A stretch of 64,000 bases of DNA from Streptomyces plumbidurans (GCF_019857225.1 NZ_JAFJSY010000044.1:31086-95085), one strand, 5' to 3'. Shown: positions 24,984 through 34,217, counted from the stretch's first letter. Numbers and translations are program-made. The notes: generated by a model not told the origin, from the sequence alone.

Positions 24984-25586
24984 GTGATCAGTGGCGAGGG
25001 AGCACGTCTGGGTGCGGAGGCCGCACGTCGTCTGGCGGAAACAGGCCTCTACGAGTTCGAACCGGGGCTGACGGAGCCTGAGTTCGAGCGCATCGAACGC
25101 GACTACGGCTTCGAGTTCGCCGACGATCACAGGGCGTTCCTTGCCGCCGGCCTTCCGGTCAACGTCCCGCCCGAGGACGGGCAGACTTGGTCCAGGTCCT
25201 GGCCTGAGTGGCGGGGCGGCGACCTGGACAGCCTGCGCCGTCAACTCGCCTGGCCGGTCGCGGGTGTTCTGCTCGATGTCGAGCACAACGGGTTCTGGTA
25301 CGACGGCTGGGGTGAGCGTCCAGTCGACGGGACGGAGGCGCTGGACGCGGCGCGGAAGCATCTGCTGAAGGTGCCGGTGCTGGTGCCCGTGTACGCCCAT
25401 CGGTATCTGCCCTCCGGCCGGGGAAGCAGTGGCCATCCGGTGCTCTCGATGTGGCAGACCGACATCATCCATTACGGCCTGGACCTGGTCGACTACATGC
25501 ACCAGGAGTTCGACCGGGCCCGAGGCGAGGTCGACGAGAGCTGGAACCCGCGAGCTACCGTTCCCTTCTGGCGGGACCTTCTCTGA
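24984..25586 (+). CDS. SMI1/KNR4-family protein
   Basis: A 200-residue protein of the SMI1/KNR4 (SUKH) superfamily: FEPGLTEPEFERIERDYGFE, FADDHRAFLAAGLPVN, WPVAGVLLDVEHNGFWYDGW and the later LLKVPVLVPVYAHRYLPSGR with MHQEFDRAR. Family members are often immunity proteins of polymorphic toxins or general scaffold proteins. No toxin gene is adjacent, so its role is open. The GTG start is probably leaderless. Confidence 0.82.
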   Translation: MISGEGARLGAEAARRLAETGLYEFEPGLTEPEFERIERDYGFEFADDHRAFLAAGLPVNVPPEDGQTWSRSWPEWRGGDLDSLRRQLAWPVAGVLLDVEHNGFWYDGWGERPVDGTEALDAARKHLLKVPVLVPVYAHRYLPSGRGSSGHPVLSMWQTDIIHYGLDLVDYMHQEFDRARGEVDESWNPRATVPFWRDLL

Positions 25587-25795
25587 CTGCACTCCCTGGA
25601 GTGGACCGTGTCAGGGGTGGCGGAACTGGAGCGTGAGCAACCGGACGCCTGCCGGACGTTGGGACGACACGTCGTGTGCCGCTGCGGGCGGGCCACCAGG
25701 GCCGAAACCTGCCCACCGTCGTGTTCGATCTGTTTGCCGGATTCGCCGGGGGTTACGCAGACAGCAAGCCCGTAGCCCGTCGCAGGAGGATCCTC

Positions 25796-26170
25796 ATGCG
25801 AGACCCCCACCACGGAGGCGTCCCAGGACGCGCCACCTCGATACCTCATGCCCGTTCCGGGCCGACCGGGGCCACCAGGGCGACCCGCAGCCGTAGGCCC
25901 CGTACCGGCACGGAACCCACGACCGCTCGCAGCGCCCTGGGGCTGCGGTTGGCGTTGTCCGCCGTGTTCCTGCCGCTCTTCGCCGCAGCGACAGTCGGCT
26001 TCGCGATCTGGGCCGCGCATCAGGGGCCCGGGGAGAGTCCGGGGAGTGGCCTGCTGACCGTGCTGGCCGTGGTGTGCGGGGTTCTCGCTCTGGTCGCGGC
26101 CGCCGACATCGCGGTGGTGGCAGCGCGGAGGCGGCGTCGCGAGCGGGGCGAACCCGCCGTACGTTCGTAG
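25796..26170 (+). CDS. Small membrane protein, DUF6343-like
   Basis: A 124-residue protein. After 45 mostly basic residues comes the segment RTGTEPTTARSALGLRLALS, which I recognise from the Streptomyces DUF6343 family, followed by two membrane spans (FLPLFAAATVGFAIWAA and LLTVLAVVCGVLALVAAADI). The start is fixed by AGGAGGA 7 nt before ATG 25796. It precedes cydA by 113 bp on the same strand. A role with the oxidase is possible but unproven. Confidence 0.7.
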   Translation: MRDPHHGGVPGRATSIPHARSGPTGATRATRSRRPRTGTEPTTARSALGLRLALSAVFLPLFAAATVGFAIWAAHQGPGESPGSGLLTVLAVVCGVLALVAAADIAVVAARRRRRERGEPAVRS

Positions 26171-26283
26171 GGCAGGACCGTAGGGCATCCCGCCGCGGCT
26201 GGTTTACCGGTGTCGCCCGGGGTTACCTCGCAGCAGACCGCCCGCCGTCTGCACGGCGCGACGCGTAGAGAGGGAGCGCACTT

Positions 26284-27732
26284 GTGCCCGCAGCCATCGC
26301 AGCCCTCGGTTCCTGGCCCGCTGTCCTTCTCGCCGGGCCGGCCGGCCCGGGAGATCTGCCGGCCGCCCGCGCTCAGATGGGGTTCTCCCTGGCGTGGCAC
26401 ATCATCGTCGCCTGCCTCGGCGTAGGGCTGCCGGCCCTCACTCTTCTCGCCGAATGGCTGGGGATTCGGCGAGAAGATCCGGCACTGAAGCTGCTGGCGC
26501 GCCGCTGGGCGCGGGCCATGGGGGTGCTGTTCGCGGTGGGGGCGGTGTCCGGCACGATCCTCAGCTTCGAGATGGGGCTGCTGTGGCCCGGGCTGATGGG
26601 CCGGTTCGGGCAGGTCATCGGATTGCCGTTCGCGTTGGAGGGCATCGCCTTCTTCATCGAGGCGATCTTCCTCGGCATCTACCTGTACGCCTGGGACCGC
26701 TTGCCGCCCCGCCGGCACCTGCTCACCGGCATTCCGATCGTGGTCGCCGGTACGGCGTCGGCGTTCTTCGTCGTGTGCGCCAACGCCTGGATGAATCAGC
26801 CCCGCGGCTACACCCTGCGCGACGGCAAGGTCGTACACGTCGATCCCTGGGCGGCCATGCTCAACCCGGCGAGTCCGCCGCAGACCGTGCACATGATCCT
26901 GGCGGCGTTCATGGTGGCCTCGTTCCTGACCGCCTCCGTGTACGCGGTCGCCCTGCTCCGCGGCCGCCGCGACGCCTATCACCGGGCCGGATTCGCCATC
27001 CCGTTCACGCTCGGCGCGGTGGTGGCTCCGTTCCAGATCGTGGTGGGGGACTGGGCCGCCCGCTTCCTGTCGGACTACCAGCCGGTCAAGCTCGCCGCCA
27101 TCGAGGGCGTCTACCACACCGGCTCGCACATTCCCCTGACCGTCGGCGGTGTCGCGGGCGACAACGGCCTGCAGTACGGCCTGGAGGTGCCCGACGGGCT
27201 GTCCCTGCTGGTCGGCTACCGGACGGACACGGTGGTCAAGGGACTCGACCAGGTTCCGCGAAACCAGTGGCCGGCCGTCACCGGGGTGCACTGGGCCTTC
27301 GACCTCATGGTCGCCTGCGGCTTCTTCATGCTCGGCCTCGGCGTCTGGCTGCTCCTCGCCTGGTGGCGCACCCGGCGCAGCGGCGGCGGCCTGCTGGACC
27401 GGCGCGACAGCGGCGGCGGCCTGCTCGACCGGCGCGGCTCCCGGCTGCTGCTCGCCCTGGTGGCGCTCGCCGGTCCGGCGTCCGTGGTGGCTCTGGAGAG
27501 CGGTTGGAGCGTGACCGAGCTGGGCCGGCAGCCGTGGATCGTGTACGGGGTGATGAGCGTGCGGGACGCGGTGAACCCGGCACCCGGACTCATGACCGGC
27601 CTGTGGCTGGTGCTCGCGGTGTACGCCGCGATGACGGTGGCGACCGTGTACGTACTGCGCCGCCTCGCGAGAGGCACCGCCGTGCCGGTCGCACCCCAGG
27701 AGGCGGACGTACGCGACTATCCCGTGGTCTGA
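26284..27732 (+). CDS. cydA: Cytochrome bd oxidase subunit I
   Basis: A 482-residue CydA. The N-terminal helix has AQMGFSLAWHIIVACLGVG (axial heme His), then GLMGRFGQVIGLPFALEGIA, FFIEAIFLGIYLYAWDRL and the short Q-loop typical of actinobacteria. With CydB it forms the quinol:O2 oxidoreductase of the cytoplasmic membrane, used at low oxygen or under respiratory inhibition. GTG 26284 follows GAGGGAG. An Arg/Gly-rich loop with a duplicated segment (SGGGLLDRRD/SGGGLLDRRG) lies near residue 365. cydB follows after 43 bp. The cydCD exporter genes are not in this window. Confidence 0.95.
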   Translation: MPAAIAALGSWPAVLLAGPAGPGDLPAARAQMGFSLAWHIIVACLGVGLPALTLLAEWLGIRREDPALKLLARRWARAMGVLFAVGAVSGTILSFEMGLLWPGLMGRFGQVIGLPFALEGIAFFIEAIFLGIYLYAWDRLPPRRHLLTGIPIVVAGTASAFFVVCANAWMNQPRGYTLRDGKVVHVDPWAAMLNPASPPQTVHMILAAFMVASFLTASVYAVALLRGRRDAYHRAGFAIPFTLGAVVAPFQIVVGDWAARFLSDYQPVKLAAIEGVYHTGSHIPLTVGGVAGDNGLQYGLEVPDGLSLLVGYRTDTVVKGLDQVPRNQWPAVTGVHWAFDLMVACGFFMLGLGVWLLLAWWRTRRSGGGLLDRRDSGGGLLDRRGSRLLLALVALAGPASVVALESGWSVTELGRQPWIVYGVMSVRDAVNPAPGLMTGLWLVLAVYAAMTVATVYVLRRLARGTAVPVAPQEADVRDYPVV

Positions 27733-27775
27733 CCCCCGGCCCCTGCCGGTTTCCGATGATGTCCTAGGAGGCCCA

Positions 27776-28792
27776 GTGCTCGTCGACACCGCCCTGGCCG
27801 TCATGTGGGCCGGACTGACCTGCTACGCGTTGTTCGCGGGCGCCGACTTCGGTGCCGGGGTGTGGGACCTGTTCGCCGGGGGCGCGAGCCGGGGCGCGCG
27901 GCAGCGCCGGGTCATCGAGCACAGCATCGGGCCGATCTGGGAGGCGAACCACGTCTGGCTCATCTTCGTGATCGTCCTGCTGTGGGCCTGCTTCTCACCG
28001 GTCTTCGCCGCCGTGATGTCCACGCTCTACGTGCCCCTGACCCTCGCCGCACTGGGCATCATCGCCCGCGGAGCGGCCTTCGCCTTCCGCAAGGTCAGCA
28101 CCGAGCTGTGGCAGCAGCGGCTGTTCGGCGCGTTCTTCGCCCTCTCCTCGCTGCTCACGCCGTTCTTCCTGGGAGCCGTCGCCGGCGGCGTCGCCTCGGG
28201 ACGGGTACCGGCCGGCCTCGCCGAGGGCGACGTGATCACCAGCTGGCTCAACCCGACCTCCGCACTGGGCGGCGCCCTCGCCGTACTCACCTGCGCGCAC
28301 CTGGCCGCCGTCTACCTGTGCGCGGACGTGGCCCGCGACGGCGACGCGGAACTGGCCCGGGCCTTCGCCCGGCGGGCGATCGCCACCGGGCTGGCGAGCG
28401 GCGCGGTCGCACTGGCGGGAACCGCGGTGCTGCACGCGGACGCCCCCGCACTGTTCCACGGCCTCACACACCGGGCGCTGCCGCTGGTGGTGCTCAGCGC
28501 GGTCAGCGGGGTGGCGGGCCTCGCCCTGCTGGCGACCCGGCACTACCTCGCCGCGCGCGTGGCCGCCGCGCTGGCGGTCGCCGCGATCCTGTGGTCCTGG
28601 GGCGCCGCCCAGTACCCGGCCATGCTCGTCGGCAGCCTCACCGCATCCCAGTCGGCCTCCCAGCCCCCCGTACTCTCCGCCTGCCTCATCTCCCTGGCCT
28701 GCGGAGCCGCCCTCCTCATCCCCTCACTCTGGCTCCTCTACGCCACCTTCCAACGCGCGAACACATCGGAGCCGGAGCATCCGCCTGCGTAA
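27776..28792 (+). CDS. cydB: Cytochrome bd oxidase subunit II
   Basis: A 338-residue CydB with about eight spans: LAVMWAGLTCYALFAGADFG, the conserved GPIWEANHVWLIFVIVLLWA, LYVPLTLAALGIIARGAAFA and the C-terminal PSLWLLYATFQR. It partners CydA in the bd oxidase. GTG 27776 has TAGGAGG five bases upstream. It ends the cyd transcription unit; no rex-type regulator gene is nearby. Confidence 0.95.
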   Translation: MLVDTALAVMWAGLTCYALFAGADFGAGVWDLFAGGASRGARQRRVIEHSIGPIWEANHVWLIFVIVLLWACFSPVFAAVMSTLYVPLTLAALGIIARGAAFAFRKVSTELWQQRLFGAFFALSSLLTPFFLGAVAGGVASGRVPAGLAEGDVITSWLNPTSALGGALAVLTCAHLAAVYLCADVARDGDAELARAFARRAIATGLASGAVALAGTAVLHADAPALFHGLTHRALPLVVLSAVSGVAGLALLATRHYLAARVAAALAVAAILWSWGAAQYPAMLVGSLTASQSASQPPVLSACLISLACGAALLIPSLWLLYATFQRANTSEPEHPPA

Positions 28793-28845
28793 GGACCGAC
28801 AGAGCTGCCCGTTCATGCGCCGCCGACCACTGAGCAGCGCGTGGG

Positions 28846-29412
28846 TCAGATCTCGCTGAGGTCGATCTCCACCGGGAAGGGTGCCGCTACCTTGAGAGCG
28901 CCGGTGAACACGTCTCCGTCTCGGTAGGTCTTCGTCGCGGGATCGAGAACGTAGGTGTACACGAGAGGCACGCCTGTCGCGGCCTGCTCGATCCGCCAGT
29001 AGAAGCCGATGCCTGCCTTGGCGTACTGGTCGACCTTTACGATCCGGTCGGTGGTTTCCGAGCCCGGCGACACCACCTCCGCGACCAACAGCACGTGCTC
29101 GGGGCGGGTGGGAGTGATGTCGATCGTGTCTGCGCGGTATACGACGACGTTCGGGCGGCGATTGGTGAGCGGGAGATCCTGCAGCCGTACATCGAAGTCC
29201 GTGTCGGCGTTCCACTCCGGGCCCGCGGCGGCATCCAGGGCATTCGCCAGAATCCGCGCCAGCCGGTTGTGCCGCTTGGACGCGCTCGGACTTACGACGA
29301 CCATCCCGTCCACGATCTCGATACCGGCGCACTGCTCCTCGGACCAGGACTCGTACTCCTCCGCCGTGATCTGCTCATGCATCCACGCCGGGGCCACCAT
29401 CTCGGCCGTCAT
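28846..29412 (-). CDS. Uma2-family (DUF820) endonuclease-fold protein
   Basis: A 188-residue protein of the Uma2/DUF820 family with a PD-(D/E)XK-like fold: ITAEEYESWSEEQCAGIEIV, SASKRHNRLARILANALDAA, NRRPNVVVYRADTID (PD motif region) and VLLVAEVVSPGSETTDRIVK (E-V motif), then VDQYAKAGIGFYWRIEQ. Streptomyces genomes hold dozens of these genes with no known role. ATG 29412 follows GGGAGGTG. It is divergent from the SMI1/KNR4 gene. Confidence 0.86.
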   Translation of the reverse strand: MTAEMVAPAWMHEQITAEEYESWSEEQCAGIEIVDGMVVVSPSASKRHNRLARILANALDAAAGPEWNADTDFDVRLQDLPLTNRRPNVVVYRADTIDITPTRPEHVLLVAEVVSPGSETTDRIVKVDQYAKAGIGFYWRIEQAATGVPLVYTYVLDPATKTYRDGDVFTGALKVAAPFPVEIDLSEI

Positions 29413-29621
29413 GAAGCACCTCCCGGACACTGCGCGGCGGGCCCGATCCCGCTGGACTCAGCGTACTGTCTGCCGTTCGTGCGGCATGTCCGGGAAGGCC
29501 GGGTTGCTCGCACAGCTGCCGCCTGCCACGTCCGGGCCCTCCAGCGCACCGCGGTGGAACCCACCGCATCGATACGCCTTCCCCACCGTGGCGGAGAGCG
29601 CACAGAAAGGATCCCGCTTTC

Positions 29622-30233
29622 ATGCACCCCGCCGTGGAACGCCTCTTCGAACTCATCCCCCCAGCTACGCCACTCCGTGCCCGCGACTGGGCGGCAGTGG
29701 AGCGGCAACTGGGTACGCCTTTGCCCGACGACTACAAGGAACTCGTCGAGACCTACGGAGGCGGCGTCTTCGACGAGACCATCTGGCTTCTGGACCCCGA
29801 ATGCCCCGATGAGGACTACAACCTTCGGGACCAGGCCGCGGAGCGCACCGCAATCCTCGCTGACCTGTGGCAGACCGAAGCCAGGCCGGCAGAACTCCAT
29901 GACCCCGACACGCAAGTCCTGCCATGGGCCTACGTCGAGGAAAGCGGCATGTACCTCTACTGGCTACGGAAGCCGGGGCAGAAGCCGAACGACTGGACGG
30001 TCATCCTCAACGAAGGCCGAGGCCCGGAATGGACACACCACGCCAGCCCGTGCGCCGCCCCCTTCCTGCTCGCCGTCCTGACAGGCCGGGCCGAGAGCGA
30101 GTACTTCCCCGACCTGCCCTTGGACAGCCACAGCTTCGACTCCAACGACGACATCCCCCTGGTCAGTGCCACGAGGTTGCGTAACTGCACGTCTCCGCCC
30201 TCCCAGCGGTCATGGGATTGTGGGTCGGCCTGA
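29622..30233 (+). CDS. SMI1/KNR4-family protein
   Basis: A 203-residue SUKH-type protein: RARDWAAVERQLGTPLPDDY and KELVETYGGGVFDETIWLLD carry the hallmark motif, followed by WAYVEESGMYLYWLRKPGQK. It is not closely similar to the SMI1 gene at 24984. It sits beside Uma2 rather than a toxin, so an immunity role is not supported by context. Confidence 0.82.
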   Translation: MHPAVERLFELIPPATPLRARDWAAVERQLGTPLPDDYKELVETYGGGVFDETIWLLDPECPDEDYNLRDQAAERTAILADLWQTEARPAELHDPDTQVLPWAYVEESGMYLYWLRKPGQKPNDWTVILNEGRGPEWTHHASPCAAPFLLAVLTGRAESEYFPDLPLDSHSFDSNDDIPLVSATRLRNCTSPPSQRSWDCGSA

Positions 30234-30360
30234 CGGCGAGGTGCTTGCAGCAAGGAGGGACGGTCACGGCCGAGCCCCCCGCCCACGGATTGTGTGCGAG
30301 TGACGTAACAAGTCTGCTGGGGCAGCCCGTTCGAGATGGATGGCCCCGGCACCTTTTGGA

Positions 30361-30366
30361 TAGCGT
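30361..30366 (+). promoter_or_regulatory. TAGCGT -10 box of the kinase gene
   Basis: TAGCGT lies 6 nt before ATG 30373 with no ribosome site between, so the kinase mRNA is probably leaderless. Confidence 0.5.
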
Positions 30367-30372
30367 GCGTGC

Positions 30373-32397
30373 ATGGTCACGCACGGGGGGCAGGACGAGA
30401 TCCGCAACATCGACCTCGACGGGAGCGGAGCGGCGCCGCTGAGTCCGGAGGACCCGCAGCGGATCGGACCGTACCCGCTGGTCGGGCTGCTCGGCGAAGG
30501 CGGAATGGGCCGGGTCTACCTCGGGATCGCGGAGGACCGCTACGCCGCGGTCAAGCGGGTCCTGCCGGTGGTCGCCCAAGACCCCGACTTCCGGCGGCAC
30601 TTCAACCACGAACTCGACAACCTGGCCCGGCTTCCCGCAGGCGTGAGCGTCCCGCTGCTGGAGACCGGCCGCACCGAGAACCCACCCTGGTTCGCCACCG
30701 AATACATCCCCGGACTCACCCTGACCGAGGCGGTACGCCTGCACGAAGGGCCGCTGCCCGAAGCGGCGTTGTGGTATCTGCTGCGTGAACTGGCAGGCCG
30801 GCTCAAGGCGTTGCACGCCCTGGACATGCTGCACCGGGACGTCAAACCCTCCAACGTGATGATCACGCTCGACGGGCTCGCCCTCATCGACTTCGGCATT
30901 GCGCGGGCCGCCGACCAGAGCCGGCTCACCAAGACCGGCATGGTGCTCGGCACGCCCGAGTACATGGCGCCCGAACAGGCCGAGGGCAAGAAGGGGTTGA
31001 CGGGCGCAGCCGACGTGTTCGCGCTCGGCAGCCTGCTCTTCTTCGCGGCCACCGGCGCCTCGCCCTTCGGCCAGGGCTCCGGCCTCGACGTGCTCTACCG
31101 CATCGTGCACAGCGAGCCCGATGCCACCGCGCTCAGCGAGCTCGACCCGGCCCTGGCCGCCATCATCACCGACTGCCTGGACAAGTCCCCTTCCACCCGG
31201 CCCACCGCGGCGGATCTGCTCGAACGCTCCGCGGACGGCCCGGAGCCCGGCGGCACGGTCTGGCCGGCGACCGTCGCGGAACGACTCCAGCGACGCGCCG
31301 AGTTCGCTGCCGATGTGCCGGCGCTCGACGAGTTCAGTGCCGCCACACGGGCCTTGCGGTCTTCGCCGCCTGCCGAGGCGGGGGAGGGTGTGGCAGGTGT
31401 GGCAGGCGCGGCAGGCGCGGTTGTGGCAGAGCGGGCAGGCGGGGTCGCGGACCCGCCACCGGCCCCCGAGGGCCACGAGGCCGCCGAAGCCGCGGCGGCC
31501 GGGGACGAGTCGGCAAAGAGCCCGCGCCGATCGGGGGAGCGTACGCGTCGCGCTCTCAGGCTTCCGATCATCGTGCCGATCGTCCTGGCGGCGGGCGGGG
31601 TCACCGGCGTCATCCTCCTGCCGTACGTGTCCTCGCACGCCGACGGGAAGTCGTCCGACGCGCCCTCGACCGTGGTGACCGCCTCGTCGTCCACCGGCGG
31701 GTCGGCGCCGTCGGCGAGGTCGAGCCGCTCGGCGTCCGCGTCGCCCAAGGGACACTCCGCGGGGAAGGGCGCGAAGTCAGGCTCGGACTCGGGCTCGAAA
31801 ACGTCGGGTTCAGGGGCGGCGGGCGAGAGCGGCGATTCGTCCTCCGGCGGGTCCAGCGGCTCGGGCGCGAAGGGCAGGGGCACGTCCGGGAGCGGGGGGT
31901 CGTCCTCGTCCTCCGGTGGTTCGTCCTCCGGAGCATCCAGCGGGTCCGGCGGGTCCGGCGGCGGGGGCGGAGGCACGATCAAGGTCGGTTCCGCAGGTAC
32001 GTACCGCATCAAGGACGCTTCGGGCGGCCGCTGTCTCGAACAGGACACCAGCAGCGGCAGCCCCAGCACGTACGCCGTGAGCAGCTCCTGTTCCTCGACG
32101 AACGGCTCCTACTCCCAGTGGACCTTCTCACCCGCGTCGAACGGCACGTTCAAGGTGATCAACAAGGGCAGCGGCAAATGCCTCACCGCCTTCAACTCGA
32201 GCGGCTGGATCAACATGGACGCGTGCGGCTCGAACTCCGCCCAGCACTGGCGGATCGGCAGCACCACATCCTCGGGCAGCACCCTGGAGAACACCACCTA
32301 CTCGCAGTGCATGGAGGTGGCACCGGCCAGCTCCGCAAAGGTGACCACCTGCAACGCCGCCCCCGCGCAGCTGTGGAGCTACGCCGGCAAGAGCTGA
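30373..32397 (+). CDS. Ser/Thr protein kinase with extracellular ricin-type lectin domain
   Basis: A 674-residue receptor-like kinase. The N-terminal kinase carries GEGGMGRVYLG, the lysine in AAVKRVLP, LHRDVKPSNVMI, LIDFGIA and TPEYMAPEQA, so all catalytic residues are present. A membrane span follows (IIVPIVLAAGGVTGVILLPY), then about 130 Ser/Gly-rich residues and a C-terminal beta-trefoil of the ricin B type with QxW-like motifs (SQWTF, QHWRI, QLWSY) and Cys pairs. It probably senses a carbohydrate outside the cell. There is no ABC or glycosidase neighbour to name the ligand. Confidence 0.92.
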   Translation: MVTHGGQDEIRNIDLDGSGAAPLSPEDPQRIGPYPLVGLLGEGGMGRVYLGIAEDRYAAVKRVLPVVAQDPDFRRHFNHELDNLARLPAGVSVPLLETGRTENPPWFATEYIPGLTLTEAVRLHEGPLPEAALWYLLRELAGRLKALHALDMLHRDVKPSNVMITLDGLALIDFGIARAADQSRLTKTGMVLGTPEYMAPEQAEGKKGLTGAADVFALGSLLFFAATGASPFGQGSGLDVLYRIVHSEPDATALSELDPALAAIITDCLDKSPSTRPTAADLLERSADGPEPGGTVWPATVAERLQRRAEFAADVPALDEFSAATRALRSSPPAEAGEGVAGVAGAAGAVVAERAGGVADPPPAPEGHEAAEAAAAGDESAKSPRRSGERTRRALRLPIIVPIVLAAGGVTGVILLPYVSSHADGKSSDAPSTVVTASSSTGGSAPSARSSRSASASPKGHSAGKGAKSGSDSGSKTSGSGAAGESGDSSSGGSSGSGAKGRGTSGSGGSSSSSGGSSSGASSGSGGSGGGGGGTIKVGSAGTYRIKDASGGRCLEQDTSSGSPSTYAVSSSCSSTNGSYSQWTFSPASNGTFKVINKGSGKCLTAFNSSGWINMDACGSNSAQHWRIGSTTSSGSTLENTTYSQCMEVAPASSAKVTTCNAAPAQLWSYAGKS

Positions 32398-32415
32398 CCA
32401 CGCCTGCGCAGCGGA

Positions 32416-32769
32416 CTAGGCGGGCTCCCCGGTCGTCTCTGCCCTGAGCTTCACCGCCCGCTCACGAGGGTCGTACCCAACACCAACACCCTCGACCAGC
32501 ACGACGTCCCCGTCGATGTGATCGGTCCGCAGCCGCAGGATCTCCTGATAAGCGGGGGACGCGTACCAGGCGCGGGCCTCGGCCAGGCCGGGGAACTCAA
32601 TCAGCACCATGCTGCCCGGCCAGTTCCCCTCCACCACGTCAGTCGGCGGGCCGTGGATCAGGAAGCGGCCGTGAAATGGATCCAGGGTGTCTTGGATGCG
32701 TTCCAAGTACTCAAGGACATCAGGGTGATGGCGGCGATCACGCAGATGGGCAAATCCGTATGCAGGCAC
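32416..32769 (-). CDS. DUF1330-family protein
   Basis: A 117-residue dimeric alpha/beta-barrel protein of the DUF1330 family: YLERIQDTLDPFHGRFLIHG, GSMVLIEFPGLAEARAWYAS, AYQEILRLRTDHIDGDVVLV. Function unknown. GTG 32769 is chosen because GGAGGGAACAGGAC precedes it; the longer frame that begins MSQVRILPGAPG is translated tRNA sequence. It is convergent with the kinase gene, 18 bp from its stop. Confidence 0.85.
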   Translation of the reverse strand: MPAYGFAHLRDRRHHPDVLEYLERIQDTLDPFHGRFLIHGPPTDVVEGNWPGSMVLIEFPGLAEARAWYASPAYQEILRLRTDHIDGDVVLVEGVGVGYDPRERAVKLRAETTGEPA

Positions 32770-32910
32770 GTCCTGTTCCCTCCGTTCGCTCCTATACGAC
32801 GAGACGACTTGAACGTAGCCGCGCGCCCTGCACGCCGCGATTACCTGCGAGGTAATCGCCGACGCAGACGTCAAAGGCCCCGGACCATGATCGGTCTGGG
32901 GCCCTATCCC

Positions 32911-32986
32911 TGGTGCCCCCGGCAGGATTCGAACCTGCGACACCCGCTTTAGGAGAGCGGTGCTCTATCCCCTGAGCTACGAAGGC
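32911..32986 (-). tRNA. tRNA-Arg (anticodon CCT)
   Basis: Reading the minus strand, the acceptor GCCTTCG pairs with CGGGGGC (two G-U pairs), the D-arm is TAGCTCAGG, the anticodon stem-loop is CCGCT-CTCCTAA-AGCGG with anticodon CCT, and the T-arm is GCAGG-TTCGAAT-CCTGC, followed by discriminator A and an encoded CCA. Length is 76 nt. It would read the rare AGG codon. tRNA-Arg genes are frequent integration sites, but no duplicated 3' end was found in the window. Confidence 0.95.
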
Positions 32987-33197
32987 GGGCCTTGCGTGGG
33001 GCGTTGGTGAATACTCTGCGTGAGTGTCCACCTGCGCTGCGGCAAGGTCGGGACCGCCGCTGAGGGCGGTCCATGACAGCGTAGCGGATCAGGGTGGGGT
33101 GCGTTGCAGCCGCCGTCGGCCTTGCCTCGGCCGTGCCCTGCCCTGCCCTGCCCTGCCTTGGCTTGGTCGAACGCTCCCCGTGGGTCGTCTCTCAGTG

Positions 33198-33215
33198 ATA
33201 CCTTCGCGAAGGAAT
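33198..33215. promoter_or_regulatory. ARE-like dyad 1, upstream of the HAD gene
   Basis: ATACCTTC-GC-GAAGGAAT contains the perfect 12-bp core CCTTCGCGAAGG and is 60 bp before the HAD start. It belongs to a set of four similar elements in this cluster (also 42204, 45649, 47368). I infer binding by the ArpA/ScbR-type TetR proteins encoded at 45721 and 47403. Confidence 0.7.
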
Positions 33216-33274
33216 TTTTCTACCGAGCCCGGTGTCGGTATGCACTGCCCGGGCCCTAGGGGGAGGTCATCGGG

Positions 33275-34117
33275 ATGACTGTGGTGGCAGGTACGGAGCG
33301 TACGGAGACTGGCGCAAAGATAGAGACAGAGATAGGCACGGGCTCGGCGGCAGGTGGGCGGCATCGGCCTGCCTATCTGGTGTTCTGCGACGTCGACGAG
33401 ACGTTGATCGGCTGCAAGAGCATGTTCGAGTTTCTGCGGTTTCAGTTGGCGCGGCGGTACGGGCGGGAGGGGGAGGAGCGGTACCGGCGGATCGCCGGGG
33501 AGCTGCGGCGGCAGTCCGCCGAGGGGGCGCCCCGGGAGGACGTCAATCGGGCCTACTACCGCTCGTACGCCGGGGAGAGCGCGGCCGAGATGGCGGCGCT
33601 CGGGCGGGAGTGGTTCTCGTTCGCCGCCGTCGAGCCGGGGTTCTTCATCGCGTCCACCGTCGCCGAACTGGAGCGGCACCGGGCCGCCGGCGCCGAGGTC
33701 GTGCTCGTCTCCGGGTCCTTCGCGCCGTGCCTCGATCCGGTCGCCGAACGCGTCGGCGCCCGGCACGTCCTGTGCACCTCGCCCCACGTGGTCGACGGCC
33801 GCTACACCGGCGACGTGTCCGAACCCGTGATCGGCGAGGGGAAGCGGGCGGCCGTGCTGCGCATGCTCGCCGAGCACCCGGGGGTCAACCCGCGCGACTG
33901 CTACGCCTACGGCGACCACCCCTCCGACTTCCCCATGCTCGACTGCGTCGGGCACCCCCGGGGCGTCGGCGACGCTCCCGCCGTACGGGCCTATCTCGCC
34001 CGGCGGGCGGAGCCGGTCGCGGCCGCCGTCTCCGGGTGCGCTCTCGCCTGCTGGTCCATGGGCCGGGGCGAGCACTCCGAGAACTGCGAGAACTGCGAGG
34101 ACTGCTCGGGGGAGTAG
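33275..34117 (+). CDS. HAD-IB family phosphatase
   Basis: A 280-residue HAD hydrolase. The nucleophile motif is FCDVDETLI (about residues 37-45), motif II is VLVSGSF, and the metal-binding motif III is CYAYGDHPSDFPMLDCVG, with helical cap RYRRIAGELRRQSAEGAPRED. The C-terminus is Cys-rich (CENCEDC). HAD enzymes of this type dephosphorylate small metabolites such as phosphoserine. In AfsA-linked pathways a phosphatase removes the phosphate left by the dihydroxyacetone-phosphate unit, which fits the context. GGGGGAGGTC precedes ATG 33275. An ARE-like dyad lies 60 bp upstream. Confidence 0.87.
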   Translation: MTVVAGTERTETGAKIETEIGTGSAAGGRHRPAYLVFCDVDETLIGCKSMFEFLRFQLARRYGREGEERYRRIAGELRRQSAEGAPREDVNRAYYRSYAGESAAEMAALGREWFSFAAVEPGFFIASTVAELERHRAAGAEVVLVSGSFAPCLDPVAERVGARHVLCTSPHVVDGRYTGDVSEPVIGEGKRAAVLRMLAEHPGVNPRDCYAYGDHPSDFPMLDCVGHPRGVGDAPAVRAYLARRAEPVAAAVSGCALACWSMGRGEHSENCENCEDCSGE

Positions 34118-34217
34118 CCCTGCCGCTGGGGTGATGGGCGATCGGTGAAGTCCGAAAAACAAGTGTTCAGTTCGGGGACGGTCGGGCCCAGGCCCCCGTC
34201 CCCGAACTCGCCTGCGC

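Noticed and set aside
26020..27804. 594-codon ORF antisense to cydA
   Set aside because: cydA has unmistakable motifs on the plus strand; the antisense frame is His/Gln/Arg-rich noise.
24984..30233. Toxin-immunity island suggested by two SMI1/KNR4 genes
   Set aside because: No polymorphic toxin, secretion signal or WXG/RHS protein is nearby. The genes are separated by cydAB and Uma2.
32770..32952. N-terminal extension MSQVRILPGAPG of the DUF1330 ORF
   Set aside because: This peptide is translated tRNA-Arg sequence, a known annotation artefact. The real start with a ribosome site is at 32769.
33130..33165. CCCTG pentanucleotide run upstream of the HAD gene
   Set aside because: A short simple-sequence run before ARE-like dyad 1. 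Similar runs occur at 61228; there is no sign of function.
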